From the NCBI GenBank assembly GCA_023229135.1, contig JALNZT010000012.1, forward strand, positions 44,027 to 108,026: a stretch of DNA of 64,000 bases, in the 5' to 3' direction. Both the position numbers and the translations under genes were made by a program. Positions 8,645 to 16,385 of the stretch are shown here, one piece after another; the first letter of the stretch is position 1; each line of letters begins with the position of its first letter. The notes beneath the pieces were generated by a model. The model was not told where the DNA came from. It searched no databases and was given only the letters and a program-made list of their open reading frames with translations. Source of the stretch: Bacteroidales bacterium. GTDB lineage: Bacteria > Bacteroidota > Bacteroidia > Bacteroidales > F082.

Positions 8645-8868
8645 TCAAGATTTCTTTTATCCATTGCTTCTTGAGAAATGAGTTTTCCGCTTTTTATATC
8701 CTGCTCACTCATCTCCAGCATTATTTTCTGTTCATCTGTTAATTCTACAATTTCGGATTCAGACGTACTTGAAGAGATTAGTTTATCAAGTGCCTCTAAA
8801 AATTCTTTGTTTTTAATGGATAGGATTTTGTCAATCAGTCCATTTCTTAATTTATTAACTGTTGCCAT
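8626..8868 (-). CDS. Antitoxin of the RelE/ParE-type pair
   Basis: 80 residues, acidic and predicted mostly helical, with LTDEQKIMLEMSEQDIKSGKLISQEAM near the C-terminus. That tail resembles the toxin-wrapping regions of antitoxins from such pairs. No clear DNA-binding domain was recognised at the N-terminus (MATVNKLRNGLIDKILSIKNKEFLEALDKL). It precedes and overlaps the toxin gene, the standard order. A TACCTTTG promoter box lies upstream. Confidence 0.75.
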   Translation of the reverse strand: MATVNKLRNGLIDKILSIKNKEFLEALDKLISSSTSESEIVELTDEQKIMLEMSEQDIKSGKLISQEAMDKRNLEWLNAM

Positions 8869-8896
8869 TTTGCTGATTTTTTAGAAGTAAGCAAAC

Positions 8897-8904
8897 CAAA
8901 GGTA
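8897..8904 (-). promoter_or_regulatory. -7 box of the toxin-antitoxin pair
   Basis: Read on the minus strand this is TACCTTTG, an exact TAnnTTTG match, 28 nt upstream of the antitoxin start codon. No convincing -33 TTTG was found at the expected distance. Confidence 0.5.
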
Positions 8905-9077
8905 TAAAACATTTTCAATAAATGTCCGATAAAAACATAACTACAAATTTATACTTTCTATAAAGATTCCGTTTCTTCAAAAGTATTGACGAGGCAGTCC
9001 AAAAATATTCAATGAATAAATCAACAGTTTTTTATCTCACAAATCACATTTTATAAAATATCTAAACCTCTGATATT

Positions 9078-9110
9078 AAACCCCAAAGGTTTTTTCAACC
9101 TTTGGGGTTT
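9078..9110 (-). terminator. Hairpin downstream of the C69 dipeptidase gene
   Basis: AAACCCCAAAGGTT at 9078-9091 pairs perfectly with AACCTTTGGGGTTT at 9097-9110 across a 5-nt loop, 36 nt after the stop codon of the minus-strand gene. The T-run is short, so termination efficiency is uncertain. Confidence 0.6.
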
Positions 9111-9145
9111 ATGAAAAAGATACAAAAAGGATCTTTTTTCTAGCC

Positions 9146-10741
9146 TTAAAAACCCCTTCCAAACAATTCCCAAAACCTTATTTCCAGCAGTTTCCATTTG
9201 TTTTTGGTGGCTGCTTCAAAATCGCGGAGGTAGTTTGTTAAGTATTCCGTTGCTTCTTCTTTTTTATCTTCATTGAGCAGCTCTTCGGCTTTGTTTTCAA
9301 CCATTGGCAGCTCTTCGGCGGCTTTTTCTTCAAACCACAGTACTGATTCTTCAATGCTTTCTTTGGTTTTTCCCCAGCCTACTGTGGCCAGTTTATTGGC
9401 TTTGCGATAGTCCCAAAGTGCGGCATCTTCACGGTAGCGTTTTTGTCCGCAATAGTTAAAGCTTTCGGGCAAGTCAGAAACTCCGGCAAAAATTGGTACA
9501 CGCGGGCTTTCGGCAGGGTTATCAAACGAAAACCAGGATACTCCACCTATTTCATCAGGAAGCCAGTCGCGCAACTGCATTATATGTGAATAAGAACACC
9601 AGGAAACCGCTACAGTACGCTGATATTCAACCATATCTTTCTGCAAATAATTCATTGTATTTCTGAAATCACCTGTCGGCCAGGGATGTGCTATTGGGCT
9701 GATAATGGTGTCTTCGCCAACTATTTTGCGGTCTTCGTAGCGTTTTTTTACCATTTTAATATTTTGTGTCATATCATAAGGCGTGCCTTCGTAAGTGGCT
9801 CTGTACAAAGAAGAAATAGTTTGTAAGTCAACTTTTTCATCTGGTTTTACCGAGAAAGGCAGCTCCTCCATATCCATGCTCAGCTCAAGCGATGGCGCTA
9901 AGGTGCTCAGGATATAAAACTCTCTGATCATAAAAGGTTTGTCTCTATCTGCATAGGCTTTCCAGAATTTAAACTCGCCTTTTCCATCCCACAATCCGTA
10001 TTTTTTAGCCACTTTTTCTACATTTTTTGATGCCATAAAATAGTCTTTGTTTTTACGGTCTATCACGCCTATGCGGCTGATGTTGGCTGAAACACCTACA
10101 TGATCATCCGGAATGCGCTGTGCCGCCCATACGCCTCCAATCTCATCCGGGCCGGCACCCAAAATTTCCATTTGCCACACTTCATGCTTATCGGCAATGG
10201 TGATGCATTCGCCCCAGTCGCCATAGCCGTATTCTTCAATCAATTCGCCGATCAGCGTGATGGCATCACGGGCGTTGTCGCAGCGCTGTAGCGCGATACG
10301 TTGTAGCTCTTCAATCAAAAACATGCCATTTTTATTTACCAGTGTATCGGGGCCCACGAAAGTGGTTTCACCCATCGCCAGCTGCTTTTCGTTCATGCTG
10401 GGATAAGCCGTATTGAGGTAAGCGAAAGTTTTTGCCACTTGCGGAATTTCGCCGGCCAGCTCCACATTACGCATATCCCAAGGCGTTTCGGTGTGTAGTG
10501 TGCCTTTGTAAACTTTATAAACAGCGGTATCAGGGTGTTCAGCAGCTTTCTCCATGCGCAGCCAGGTGCGGTAATTGCCATCGCAAGTGTGTGCCGTAAT
10601 TACTGAGCCATCTACAGTAGCAGCCTTGCCGGCCATAATGCTGGTGCAACTTTCACCAAACCAGGGGTCGCCCGGATTGACCTGCGCCACAACAATAAAT
10701 GAAAAAATTACTCCTAACAAACTTAAACAAAAGCGTTTCAT
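9146..10741 (-). CDS. C69 family dipeptidase
   Basis: 531 residues. A signal peptide covers about 1-20 (MKRFCLSLLGVIFSFIVVAQ). An N-terminal-nucleophile-type peptidase domain of family C69 (PepD/secernin group) follows. The candidate nucleophile is Cys32 in GESCTSIMAGK, then the family's VDGSVITAHTCDGNYR segment. EMEILGAG-like and AVSWCSYSHIMQLRDWLPDEIGG segments farther on are typical of the secreted Bacteroidota members. It probably hydrolyses dipeptides in the periplasm, complementing the two S46 peptidases in this window, which release dipeptides. No neighbouring gene is close enough to form an operon. Confidence 0.85.
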   Translation of the reverse strand: MKRFCLSLLGVIFSFIVVAQVNPGDPWFGESCTSIMAGKAATVDGSVITAHTCDGNYRTWLRMEKAAEHPDTAVYKVYKGTLHTETPWDMRNVELAGEIPQVAKTFAYLNTAYPSMNEKQLAMGETTFVGPDTLVNKNGMFLIEELQRIALQRCDNARDAITLIGELIEEYGYGDWGECITIADKHEVWQMEILGAGPDEIGGVWAAQRIPDDHVGVSANISRIGVIDRKNKDYFMASKNVEKVAKKYGLWDGKGEFKFWKAYADRDKPFMIREFYILSTLAPSLELSMDMEELPFSVKPDEKVDLQTISSLYRATYEGTPYDMTQNIKMVKKRYEDRKIVGEDTIISPIAHPWPTGDFRNTMNYLQKDMVEYQRTVAVSWCSYSHIMQLRDWLPDEIGGVSWFSFDNPAESPRVPIFAGVSDLPESFNYCGQKRYREDAALWDYRKANKLATVGWGKTKESIEESVLWFEEKAAEELPMVENKAEELLNEDKKEEATEYLTNYLRDFEAATKNKWKLLEIRFWELFGRGF

Positions 10742-10898
10742 ACGTATGGTTTTTGGTTTTAAAATTTAAGCCGGTAAATTTAGGATTTCTATTTAATTAT
10801 CCAAAAAACCAATCAGCTAACGGGCAATCAGATCAAATGAAGGTGTGTCAATCGCAGTGATGGGTATAAAAATAATCCAGACAGGAATTTTAAAGAAT

Positions 10899-11123
10899 TT
10901 AATTTACCACCAGCTTATCCACAAACCACCTTTCCCCATTCCATACCTGAACCAGGAATAAACCTCGAGGCAGCTGGCCTTCATTAATTTTATGTTTGTA
11001 ACTTGATGGCTTTGCTTTAGATAGCAGTTTACCCGTCGGGCTGTAAACCGCTATTTGGGTGTGTTCGAGGTCTGAGTTTTCAGGCAGATAGAGCCAACTT
11101 TGGGTGGTGGTGGGGAAAATCTT
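10899..11123 (-). pseudogene. Orphan T9SS sorting-domain fragment
   Basis: On the minus strand 74 codons read as a type A T9SS C-terminal sorting domain. They run from KIFPTTTQSWLYLPENS, through IAVYSPTGKLLSK and LPRGLFLVQVWNGERW, to a terminal KLVVN and TAA at 10899-10901. There is no start codon. A TGA (11124-11126) lies in frame just before KIFP; a one-base insertion in CTGAAAGATTTTC would restore the usual LKIFP reading. No cargo domain is visible upstream. The remnant probably derives from a secreted-protein gene whose front was lost. The rest of 10742-11304 holds no recognisable gene. Confidence 0.75.
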
Positions 11124-11304
11124 TCAGCTTGGATGTCAAGACAGTTCGTCATTATTTCAGTCAATATATTGTGTTATTCCAGTTAATAGCATGATTCAAA
11201 AAATAGTGACACATTTTATATTTACTGCAAATCTGCCAAAAGCTTATTGCCTGCTATTAAAAATCCAAATAGCTTGTTGCTCCAATTTATGCATTTAGCA
11301 AGGC

Positions 11305-11335
11305 TTGCATTTTTCATCGGCTTAACCTATTTTTG
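11305..11335 (+). promoter_or_regulatory. Promoter of the tryptophanase transcript
   Basis: TTG at 11305-11307, a 20-nt spacer and TATTTTTG at 11328-11335, a good Bacteroidota promoter. Transcription would begin near 11342, leaving a leader of about 145 nt before the tryptophanase ATG. That leader contains a 20-codon ORF. Confidence 0.65.
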
Positions 11336-11353
11336 TAAAATAAATTATTTCTT

Positions 11354-11416
11354 ATGATTTGTCAAAGTACTTCAAAACGTAACTACCTCAATATCAAAGA
11401 GCGCGACGCCTTCTGA
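11354..11416 (+). CDS. Putative leader peptide upstream of tryptophanase
   Basis: A 20-codon ORF, ATG at 11354 to TGA at 11414-11416, lies about 12 nt after the inferred transcription start and 71 nt before the tryptophanase gene. Its peptide starts MICQSTSKRNYLNI. This recalls the ICVTSKWFNI stretch of E. coli TnaC in order and spacing, and the stop is UGA as in tnaC. However, the essential Trp and the terminal Pro of TnaC are missing. A short GC hairpin (TGCCC/GGGCA, near 11430) follows. Translation and a regulatory role are unproven. Confidence 0.4.
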   Translation: MICQSTSKRNYLNIKERDAF

Positions 11417-11487
11417 ATATCCTCTCTTAGCTGCCCGCCAGGGCAATTTCAGTTTCTTTACCGCAATAATTTATAAAAAAGAGAATC

Positions 11488-12864
11488 ATGGAACTTCCAT
11501 TTGCTGAATCCTACAGAATAAAAATGGTTGAACCGCTGCGCAAAAGCAGCCGTTCAGAGCGCGAAGCCTGGATTAAGGACGCGAAATACAATTTGTTTAA
11601 CCTGAAGAGCGAACAGGTTTTTGTTGATTTGCTCACCGATTCCGGAACCGGCGCTATGAGCGACCGTCAATGGTCGGAGATGATGATTGGCGATGAATCT
11701 TATGCCGGTGCGACATCCTACTATAAACTCAAAAACGCCATCAATACCATTACCGGTTTCCCACACTTTTTGCCTACGCATCAGGGCAGGGCAGCCGAAA
11801 ACGTACTGTTTTCTACCCTTATCAAAAAAGATAATTTGATACCTGGCAATGCGCATTTTGATACCACCAAAGGTCATATCGAATGGCGCAAAGCCATAGC
11901 AGTAGATTGCACTATTGACGAGGCTTCTAATACCACGCTCGAACATCCTTTCAAAGGAAATATCGATTTGCAGAAGCTCGAAAAAGTGTTTAAAGAAAAT
12001 CCAAAAGAGCGCATCCCGATGGTGATAATCACCGTTACCTGCAACACCTCTGGCGGACAGCCTGTTTCGATGGAAAACATCAAAGCAGTAAGCGAAATGG
12101 CCCGTAAGTATGGTATCAAGGTGATTTTTGATGCTGCTCGTTTTGCCGAGAATGCCTACTTCATCAAAAACCGTGAAGCTGGCTATCAGGATAAAAGCAT
12201 TCGCGAAATCGTTTTGGAAATGTTCTCCTACGGCGATGGTATGACAATGAGCAGCAAAAAAGACGCTATCGTGAATATGGGCGGATTTATTGCCTTGCGC
12301 GATGAGTCACTTTTCCGTGAAGCCAGCACCTTTAATATTATGTTTGAAGGTTTTATCACCTATGGTGGCATGTCGGGCCGCGATATGAATGCTGTAGCGC
12401 AAGGGCTTTATGAAGGCACTGAGTATGACACCCTCGACACCCGCATTAAACAGGTGGCTTACTTGGGCAGCTTGCTACGAGAAGCTGGCGTGCCGCTGCA
12501 AATGCCTTTTGGTGGCCACGCTATTTTCGTGGATGCCAAACGTTTTCTGCCTAACCTGCCAAAAGAGCAATTCGCTGCACAAACACTGGCGATTGAGTTA
12601 TACCTTGAAGGGGGTGTGCGTACTGTAGAAATTGGTGCTATTTTGGCCGACCGCGATCCGGTAACACGCGAGAATCGCTATCCGAAGCTAGAGCTGGTAA
12701 GACTTGCTATTCCAAGAAGAACTTATACCAATAATCACATGGCTTATGTGGCAGCTTCCATAATTAATGTGTGGGAACGTCGCAACAGCATCACCACAGG
12801 TTATACAATTACGCGCGAAGCACCTATTATGCGCCACTTTACAGTGGAACTGGATAAAATTTAA
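11488..12864 (+). CDS. tnaA: Tryptophanase
   Basis: 458 residues. This PLP enzyme splits L-tryptophan into indole, pyruvate and ammonia. Family landmarks are LLTDSGTGAMS at 48-58, PTHQGR at 96-101, DAARFAENAYF at 215-225 (Asp215 for the PLP ring nitrogen) and SSKKDA with the Schiff-base Lys at 257/258. Tyrosine phenol-lyase is closely related. Three residues favour tryptophanase: FDTTKGH, GVRTVEIGAI (Ile where TPL has the substrate-binding Arg) and His450 in MRHFTVEL (Phe in TPL). The gene is monocistronic, with a leader ORF upstream and a strong terminator downstream. No tryptophan permease gene is adjacent. Confidence 0.92.
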   Translation: MELPFAESYRIKMVEPLRKSSRSEREAWIKDAKYNLFNLKSEQVFVDLLTDSGTGAMSDRQWSEMMIGDESYAGATSYYKLKNAINTITGFPHFLPTHQGRAAENVLFSTLIKKDNLIPGNAHFDTTKGHIEWRKAIAVDCTIDEASNTTLEHPFKGNIDLQKLEKVFKENPKERIPMVIITVTCNTSGGQPVSMENIKAVSEMARKYGIKVIFDAARFAENAYFIKNREAGYQDKSIREIVLEMFSYGDGMTMSSKKDAIVNMGGFIALRDESLFREASTFNIMFEGFITYGGMSGRDMNAVAQGLYEGTEYDTLDTRIKQVAYLGSLLREAGVPLQMPFGGHAIFVDAKRFLPNLPKEQFAAQTLAIELYLEGGVRTVEIGAILADRDPVTRENRYPKLELVRLAIPRRTYTNNHMAYVAASIINVWERRNSITTGYTITREAPIMRHFTVELDKI

Positions 12865-12924
12865 GCTGAAACATTCAAACTAATTCAATATTGTATTGAA
12901 CGGTATGATTAGGTTTTAATGAAT

Positions 12925-12967
12925 AAAAAAAGCCCGAAAAACATTGGTCTTTCGGGCTTTTTATTTT
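12925..12967. terminator. Bidirectional terminator between tryptophanase and CBM48 genes
   Basis: AAAGCCCGAAA and TTTCGGGCTTT form the stem, with A- and T-runs on both sides. It sits between two convergent genes and can serve both. Confidence 0.85.
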
Positions 12968-12995
12968 AGTTCTATAATTTTCGACAATTATTCTA

Positions 12996-13304
12996 CTAAA
13001 GCACAATCACACTATTTTGGGCGTCAACAAAGGAAGTTTCGGCCAGTGCATCTGCTTCTTCTTCGTTAAACCAGCGGCTGTTGTCGGCCAGGTAACGGAA
13101 CTCGTAATTGGTACCAACAGGCAATTCGATGTTGTGGCTAAATGAACCGTCTTTCAGGGCTTTCATCAAGTCAGCCTTAGGATTCCAGTCGTTGAAATCA
13201 CCAACAATGGCAATTTGTTGAGCGCCGGCAGCCTGTACTTTACTTACTTTAAAACTTATTTTGGCACTTGCCTTTGTTTTGAGAAACTGCTTCTTAATAC
13301 TCAT
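12996..13304 (-). CDS. Stand-alone CBM48/AMPK-beta-like glycogen-binding domain
   Basis: 102 residues that make up almost only one domain. A basic N-terminal segment (MSIKKQFLKTKASAKISFKV) is followed by VGDFNDWNPKADLMKALKDGSFSHNIELPVGTNYEFRYLAD. This is the isoamylase N-terminal/CBM48 signature, with the GDFNDW...F.Y pattern that binds alpha-glucans in branching enzymes and AMPK beta. No enzyme domain is attached. Such short proteins are frequent in Bacteroidota and may bind glycogen or modulate a glycogen enzyme; this is inference. No glycogen gene is nearby. Confidence 0.8.
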   Translation of the reverse strand: MSIKKQFLKTKASAKISFKVSKVQAAGAQQIAIVGDFNDWNPKADLMKALKDGSFSHNIELPVGTNYEFRYLADNSRWFNEEEADALAETSFVDAQNSVIVL

Positions 13305-13358
13305 AATTTATAGTGGTTAGTTAAATAATAATCAATGTTATTTCATTGAAATTTTTTA

Positions 13359-13366
13359 CAAACTTA
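13359..13366 (-). promoter_or_regulatory. -7 box for the CBM48 gene
   Basis: TAAGTTTG on the minus strand, 54 nt upstream of the start codon. The rest of 13305-13551 is AT-rich and shows no gene. Confidence 0.4.
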
Positions 13367-13551
13367 GATAGAAAATCTGGCAATGGATAAACCGACTTTT
13401 AAGCAAAGAAGTCTTATGTATTGATATATAAATACTTACGTCAAAATCTGTTATTCTTATAAAGAAAAACAAACGGTTTCGGGAAATGGTTTATTTAAAG
13501 AAAAATTCTGTTTAAGTAATTTGTAAAAGCCTGCTCAAACGAAATTTAGTC

Positions 13552-13583
13552 TTGCAAAGGCAAGCTTACAATGCTTAATTTTG
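13552..13583 (+). promoter_or_regulatory. Promoter of the methionine sulfoxide reductase gene
   Basis: TTG at 13552-13554, a 21-nt spacer and TAATTTTG at 13576-13583. The box overlaps the first codons of the longest reading frame (ATG 13571), so translation must start downstream, at the ATG at 13610. Confidence 0.65.
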
Positions 13584-13609
13584 CAGCCAATTTAAATTGT
13601 AATTGTAGC

Positions 13610-14074
13610 ATGGATTCTCCTAAAAAATTTGGTCGATACGACCGCATATACCTGCAACTTATTGATTTGCTGAAGAAAAGTAACAATCCTATTTCTAATA
13701 TGGCCACAATTGCGGCTGTTTTGAGTGGAAAGATGGACAATTTTTTTTGGACTGGTTTTTACCTGATTCAAGATGGGAAGCTTCAAGTGGGGCCATACCA
13801 GGGATCGCTGGCTTGCATTGATCTGGCCAAAGATACCGGCGTGTGTTGGGCGGGGATTAACGCCGCCAAAACTGTGATCGTGGCTGATGTGAATGAGTTC
13901 GACGGTCATATTGCCTGCGACAGCCGTTCGCAATCGGAAATTGTAGTGCCACTCCGCAACAAAGCCAACGAAATTGTGGGCGTGCTCGACGTTGACAGCA
14001 GCAGCACAAACAGTTTTGATGATACGGATGCTTACTGGCTCGAACGTATCGTTGAGCTGGTTTATCAGTATTAA
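13610..14074 (+). CDS. Free methionine-R-sulfoxide reductase (GAF domain)
   Basis: 154 residues from ATG 13610, forming a single GAF domain of the fRMsr (YebR-like) type, which reduces free L-methionine-R-sulfoxide in the cytoplasm. The three family cysteines are present: Cys69 (GPYQGSLACI), Cys79 (TGVCWAG) and Cys103 (GHIACDS). By analogy with E. coli the last is catalytic. The HIACDSRSQSEIVVPL signature is intact. The earlier ATG at 13571 is rejected because the promoter box overlaps it. The next gene has its own, nearly identical promoter box. Confidence 0.88.
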   Translation: MDSPKKFGRYDRIYLQLIDLLKKSNNPISNMATIAAVLSGKMDNFFWTGFYLIQDGKLQVGPYQGSLACIDLAKDTGVCWAGINAAKTVIVADVNEFDGHIACDSRSQSEIVVPLRNKANEIVGVLDVDSSSTNSFDDTDAYWLERIVELVYQY

Positions 14075-14126
14075 CAGGCTTTCTCTCGTCGCTTTTTCCG
14101 GGATTAGGCTTCCCCAATAAAAACTG

Positions 14127-14134
14127 TAATTTTG
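14127..14134 (+). promoter_or_regulatory. -7 box for the MntP-like gene
   Basis: TAATTTTG followed by CAGCC. The 13 bases TAATTTTGCAGCC are identical to those of the promoter at 13576. Confidence 0.5.
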
Positions 14135-14152
14135 CAGCCTTAATTTTTTGAT

Positions 14153-14713
14153 TTGAATATATTCATTCCCATATTTTTGGTGCTAACACTCACTTCAAGC
14201 ACTTGGCCTTTAACACTTGGATTGCAAAGTCAGGAGCAGAAAAGCTGGTCGCAACGCCTGCTTATCGCGCTGATTTTTGGCTTTGTGCAAGCCGTGATGG
14301 TATATTTGGGCGTGATGCTTGGTCAGCGTTTTATGCACCTGATGGCAGGCCACTACCCTATTGTGGTGTTTGCTATTTTCGGACTGATCGCTTTTCGCCT
14401 GATTATGGAAGCCCTGAAAATCCGTAAAGAAAATCGACTTTTTGTGTTTGAATCTTTTCCCAAACTGTTTATTGTGGCGATAGCTGCTTCCATCAATACC
14501 TTGATCGCCGGAATGGCTTTCAGCGGTTTACAATTAGATATAGCGGCCATACCATTTGCGTTTTTGCTGGCCGGATTTGTGTGGGCTATCATAGGTCTTA
14601 GCATGCCAATCAATCGGGTAAATATCCTGGTGACGAGTGTGAGCCAGTTAATCTCAGCCTTTATAATTTTTGTTATTTCATTTCTCTATCTATTTAATCT
14701 TCAGTTGTTTTAG
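14153..14713 (+). CDS. MntP-like membrane protein lacking the metal-binding acidic residues
   Basis: 186 residues with six predicted membrane helices in two similar halves, the layout of the MntP manganese exporter. The conserved frame is recognisable in LIALIFGFVQAVMVYLGVMLG, FRLIMEALK and AIAASINTLIAGMAFSGLQLDI. The residues known to matter for Mn in MntP are replaced: the first-half DAFA Asp aligns with TSSTW, the second-half S-hydrophobic-D becomes SIN, and the first-half Glu of the VET segment becomes Gln. A metal export role is therefore doubtful. The start is TTG at 14153; no earlier in-frame ATG was found, so the exact start is uncertain. Confidence 0.6.
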   Translation: MNIFIPIFLVLTLTSSTWPLTLGLQSQEQKSWSQRLLIALIFGFVQAVMVYLGVMLGQRFMHLMAGHYPIVVFAIFGLIAFRLIMEALKIRKENRLFVFESFPKLFIVAIAASINTLIAGMAFSGLQLDIAAIPFAFLLAGFVWAIIGLSMPINRVNILVTSVSQLISAFIIFVISFLYLFNLQLF

Positions 14714-14717
14714 TATT

Positions 14718-15803
14718 ATGAAAAAAAATACTTCTTTCATTTTTTTATTCGCAGCTTTGGTTTTCGTTTTAAACGGATTCATCGCGCAGGCGCAACCACC
14801 TTCCGGCTACTATTCCGATACCGAAGGGCTCTACGAAGATGCGCTGCGTCAGAGTTTGCACAATATAATCGACAATCACACTTCCCGTTCCTACAATCAA
14901 TTGTGGAGTGATTTTGCGCAAACCGACAAAAAATCAAACGGCAAGGTGTGGGATATGTATTCTGATAAGCCGGGTGGAAATCCTGCTTACGAATATACTT
15001 TTTTTAGCGATCAATGCGGTAACTATAGTGGCGAGGGCAGCTGTTACAACCGTGAACACAGCTTCCCAAAAAGCTGGTTTGGAAGTGCCAGCCCGATGTA
15101 CACCGATTTATTTCACCTGGTTCCCACAGATGGATACGTAAATGGACGCCGCAGCAATTACCCTTTTGGTGAGGTTGGCTCCGCTACCTGGACTTCTACC
15201 AATGGCTCAAAAGTGGGCAGCAACAACACATCCGGCTATGGCGGTACTGTTTTTGAACCCATCGACGAATACAAAGGCGATCTGGCACGCGGCATTTTAT
15301 ATATGACGGTGCGTTATTATGGTGAAGACAACGGCTGGCCCGGAAGCGCTATGACCAACGGTGCCGACCTGCTGCCTTGGGCTCTTAATGTAATGTTGCA
15401 ATGGCATGCACAAGACCCTGTAAGCCAGAAAGAAATAGATAGAAATAACGCCATTTATCAGATTCAACATAATAGGAATCCATTTATCGATAATCCGGAA
15501 TTTGCACAACGGATTTACGATCCAACTGCCAGTCTGGCCGAAACCCAATTGCTGAATCAGCTGCATGTTTATCCCAACCCGGCTTCTGTTTCAGGACAAA
15601 TAAATCTGCAATGGCAGAGCAGCGCTACTGTTGACGAATTTGTGATAACAGATGTGCGCGGACGTATTGTGTTGCAAAAAACCGTTTCAACTGTGGAACA
15701 GGAATATCAACTCAATCTGGATAACCTGGAACGCGGCTTCTATCTGATACAGCTTTATCACCAACAAAAACCCATCGTGGTGAGTAAATTGCTGTTAAAC
15801 TAA
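14718..15803 (+). CDS. Secreted endonuclease I with T9SS sorting domain
   Basis: 361 residues from ATG 14718; the frame is open from 14670, but that start overlaps the upstream gene and spoils the signal peptide. The signal peptide ends near GFIAQAQ. The EndA/NucM nuclease domain covers about 35-270, with NREHSFPKSWF (His-centred active site), DLFHLVPTDGYVNGRRSNYPFGEV and a late HNRNPFIDNPEF. A T9SS sorting domain covers about 285-361 (LHVYPNPAS, FVITDVRGRIV, LERGFYLIQLY, VSKLLLN). It is likely an extracellular DNase or RNase for nutrient scavenging. The gene starts 4 nt after the MntP-like gene ends. Confidence 0.9.
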   Translation: MKKNTSFIFLFAALVFVLNGFIAQAQPPSGYYSDTEGLYEDALRQSLHNIIDNHTSRSYNQLWSDFAQTDKKSNGKVWDMYSDKPGGNPAYEYTFFSDQCGNYSGEGSCYNREHSFPKSWFGSASPMYTDLFHLVPTDGYVNGRRSNYPFGEVGSATWTSTNGSKVGSNNTSGYGGTVFEPIDEYKGDLARGILYMTVRYYGEDNGWPGSAMTNGADLLPWALNVMLQWHAQDPVSQKEIDRNNAIYQIQHNRNPFIDNPEFAQRIYDPTASLAETQLLNQLHVYPNPASVSGQINLQWQSSATVDEFVITDVRGRIVLQKTVSTVEQEYQLNLDNLERGFYLIQLYHQQKPIVVSKLLLN

Positions 15804-15815
15804 GTCTTTACTATT

Positions 15816-16265
15816 ATGTCTAAAATACGCATTACCAAGGAGTTTCATTTTGAAATGGCCCATTCATTGCTGGGATATGATGGTGCCTGCCGAAATATTC
15901 ATGGCCATAGTTACGAACTTAAAGTTACCCTTTTGGGAACGCCTATCGCCGATTCAAAAAACCCGAAACAGGGGATGGTGATGGATTTTGGTGACCTGAA
16001 GAAAATCGTAAAGGAGCAAGTGGTTGATATTTTTGACCACGCACTGGTCTTAAATAAAGCTGTTCCTCCCGAAATTGCAGAAAATATACAAAAGAATTTT
16101 GAGAAGGTTTTTTTGCTCGATTATCAGCCCACCAGTGAGTTGATGGTGAGTGATTTTGCAGCGCGTATTGCTGCCAAACTGCCTGAGAATATTGAGCTTT
16201 TTAGCCTGCTACTGCGCGAAACCGGTACCGCCTACGCGGAATGGTTTGCTGCTGATAATAGGTAG
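15816..16265 (+). CDS. queD: 6-carboxytetrahydropterin synthase (QueD)
   Basis: 149 residues of the PTPS/QueD family, which converts dihydroneopterin triphosphate to 6-carboxytetrahydropterin for queuosine synthesis. The zinc ligands are His16 (FEMAHS), His29 and His31 (IHGHSY). The catalytic Cys25 lies in YDGACRNIHGH. A DHALVLN segment near 75 and a C-terminal LLLRETGTAYAEW with its Glu complete the set. Length suits bacterial QueD. It lies 12 nt after the nuclease gene; other queuosine genes are not in the window. Confidence 0.88.
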   Translation: MSKIRITKEFHFEMAHSLLGYDGACRNIHGHSYELKVTLLGTPIADSKNPKQGMVMDFGDLKKIVKEQVVDIFDHALVLNKAVPPEIAENIQKNFEKVFLLDYQPTSELMVSDFAARIAAKLPENIELFSLLLRETGTAYAEWFAADNR

Positions 16266-16344
16266 AACTTTCAATAAAACTAATTTTCTAAAGCCTTTGA
16301 CTGTAAGCTAAATCACCTCATTCGAAGGCTTTTCTTCAATTTTT

Positions 16345-16370
16345 AGGCTAATATATTACTAACTTAGCCT
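16345..16370. repeat. Hairpin resembling the 2500/2750 element
   Basis: AGGCTAA at 16345-16351 pairs with TTAGCCT at 16364-16370 around a 12-nt loop. Stem sequence, loop length and T-rich/A-rich flanks resemble the AGGCCTAATTTTC hairpins at 2594 and 2848. Confidence 0.4.
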
Positions 16371-16385
16371 GAAATTTTAATACGT

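Noticed and set aside
11104..11298. 64-codon ORF between the dipeptidase and tryptophanase genes
   Set aside because: No start context, no known domain, and it crosses the end of the T9SS remnant on the other strand.
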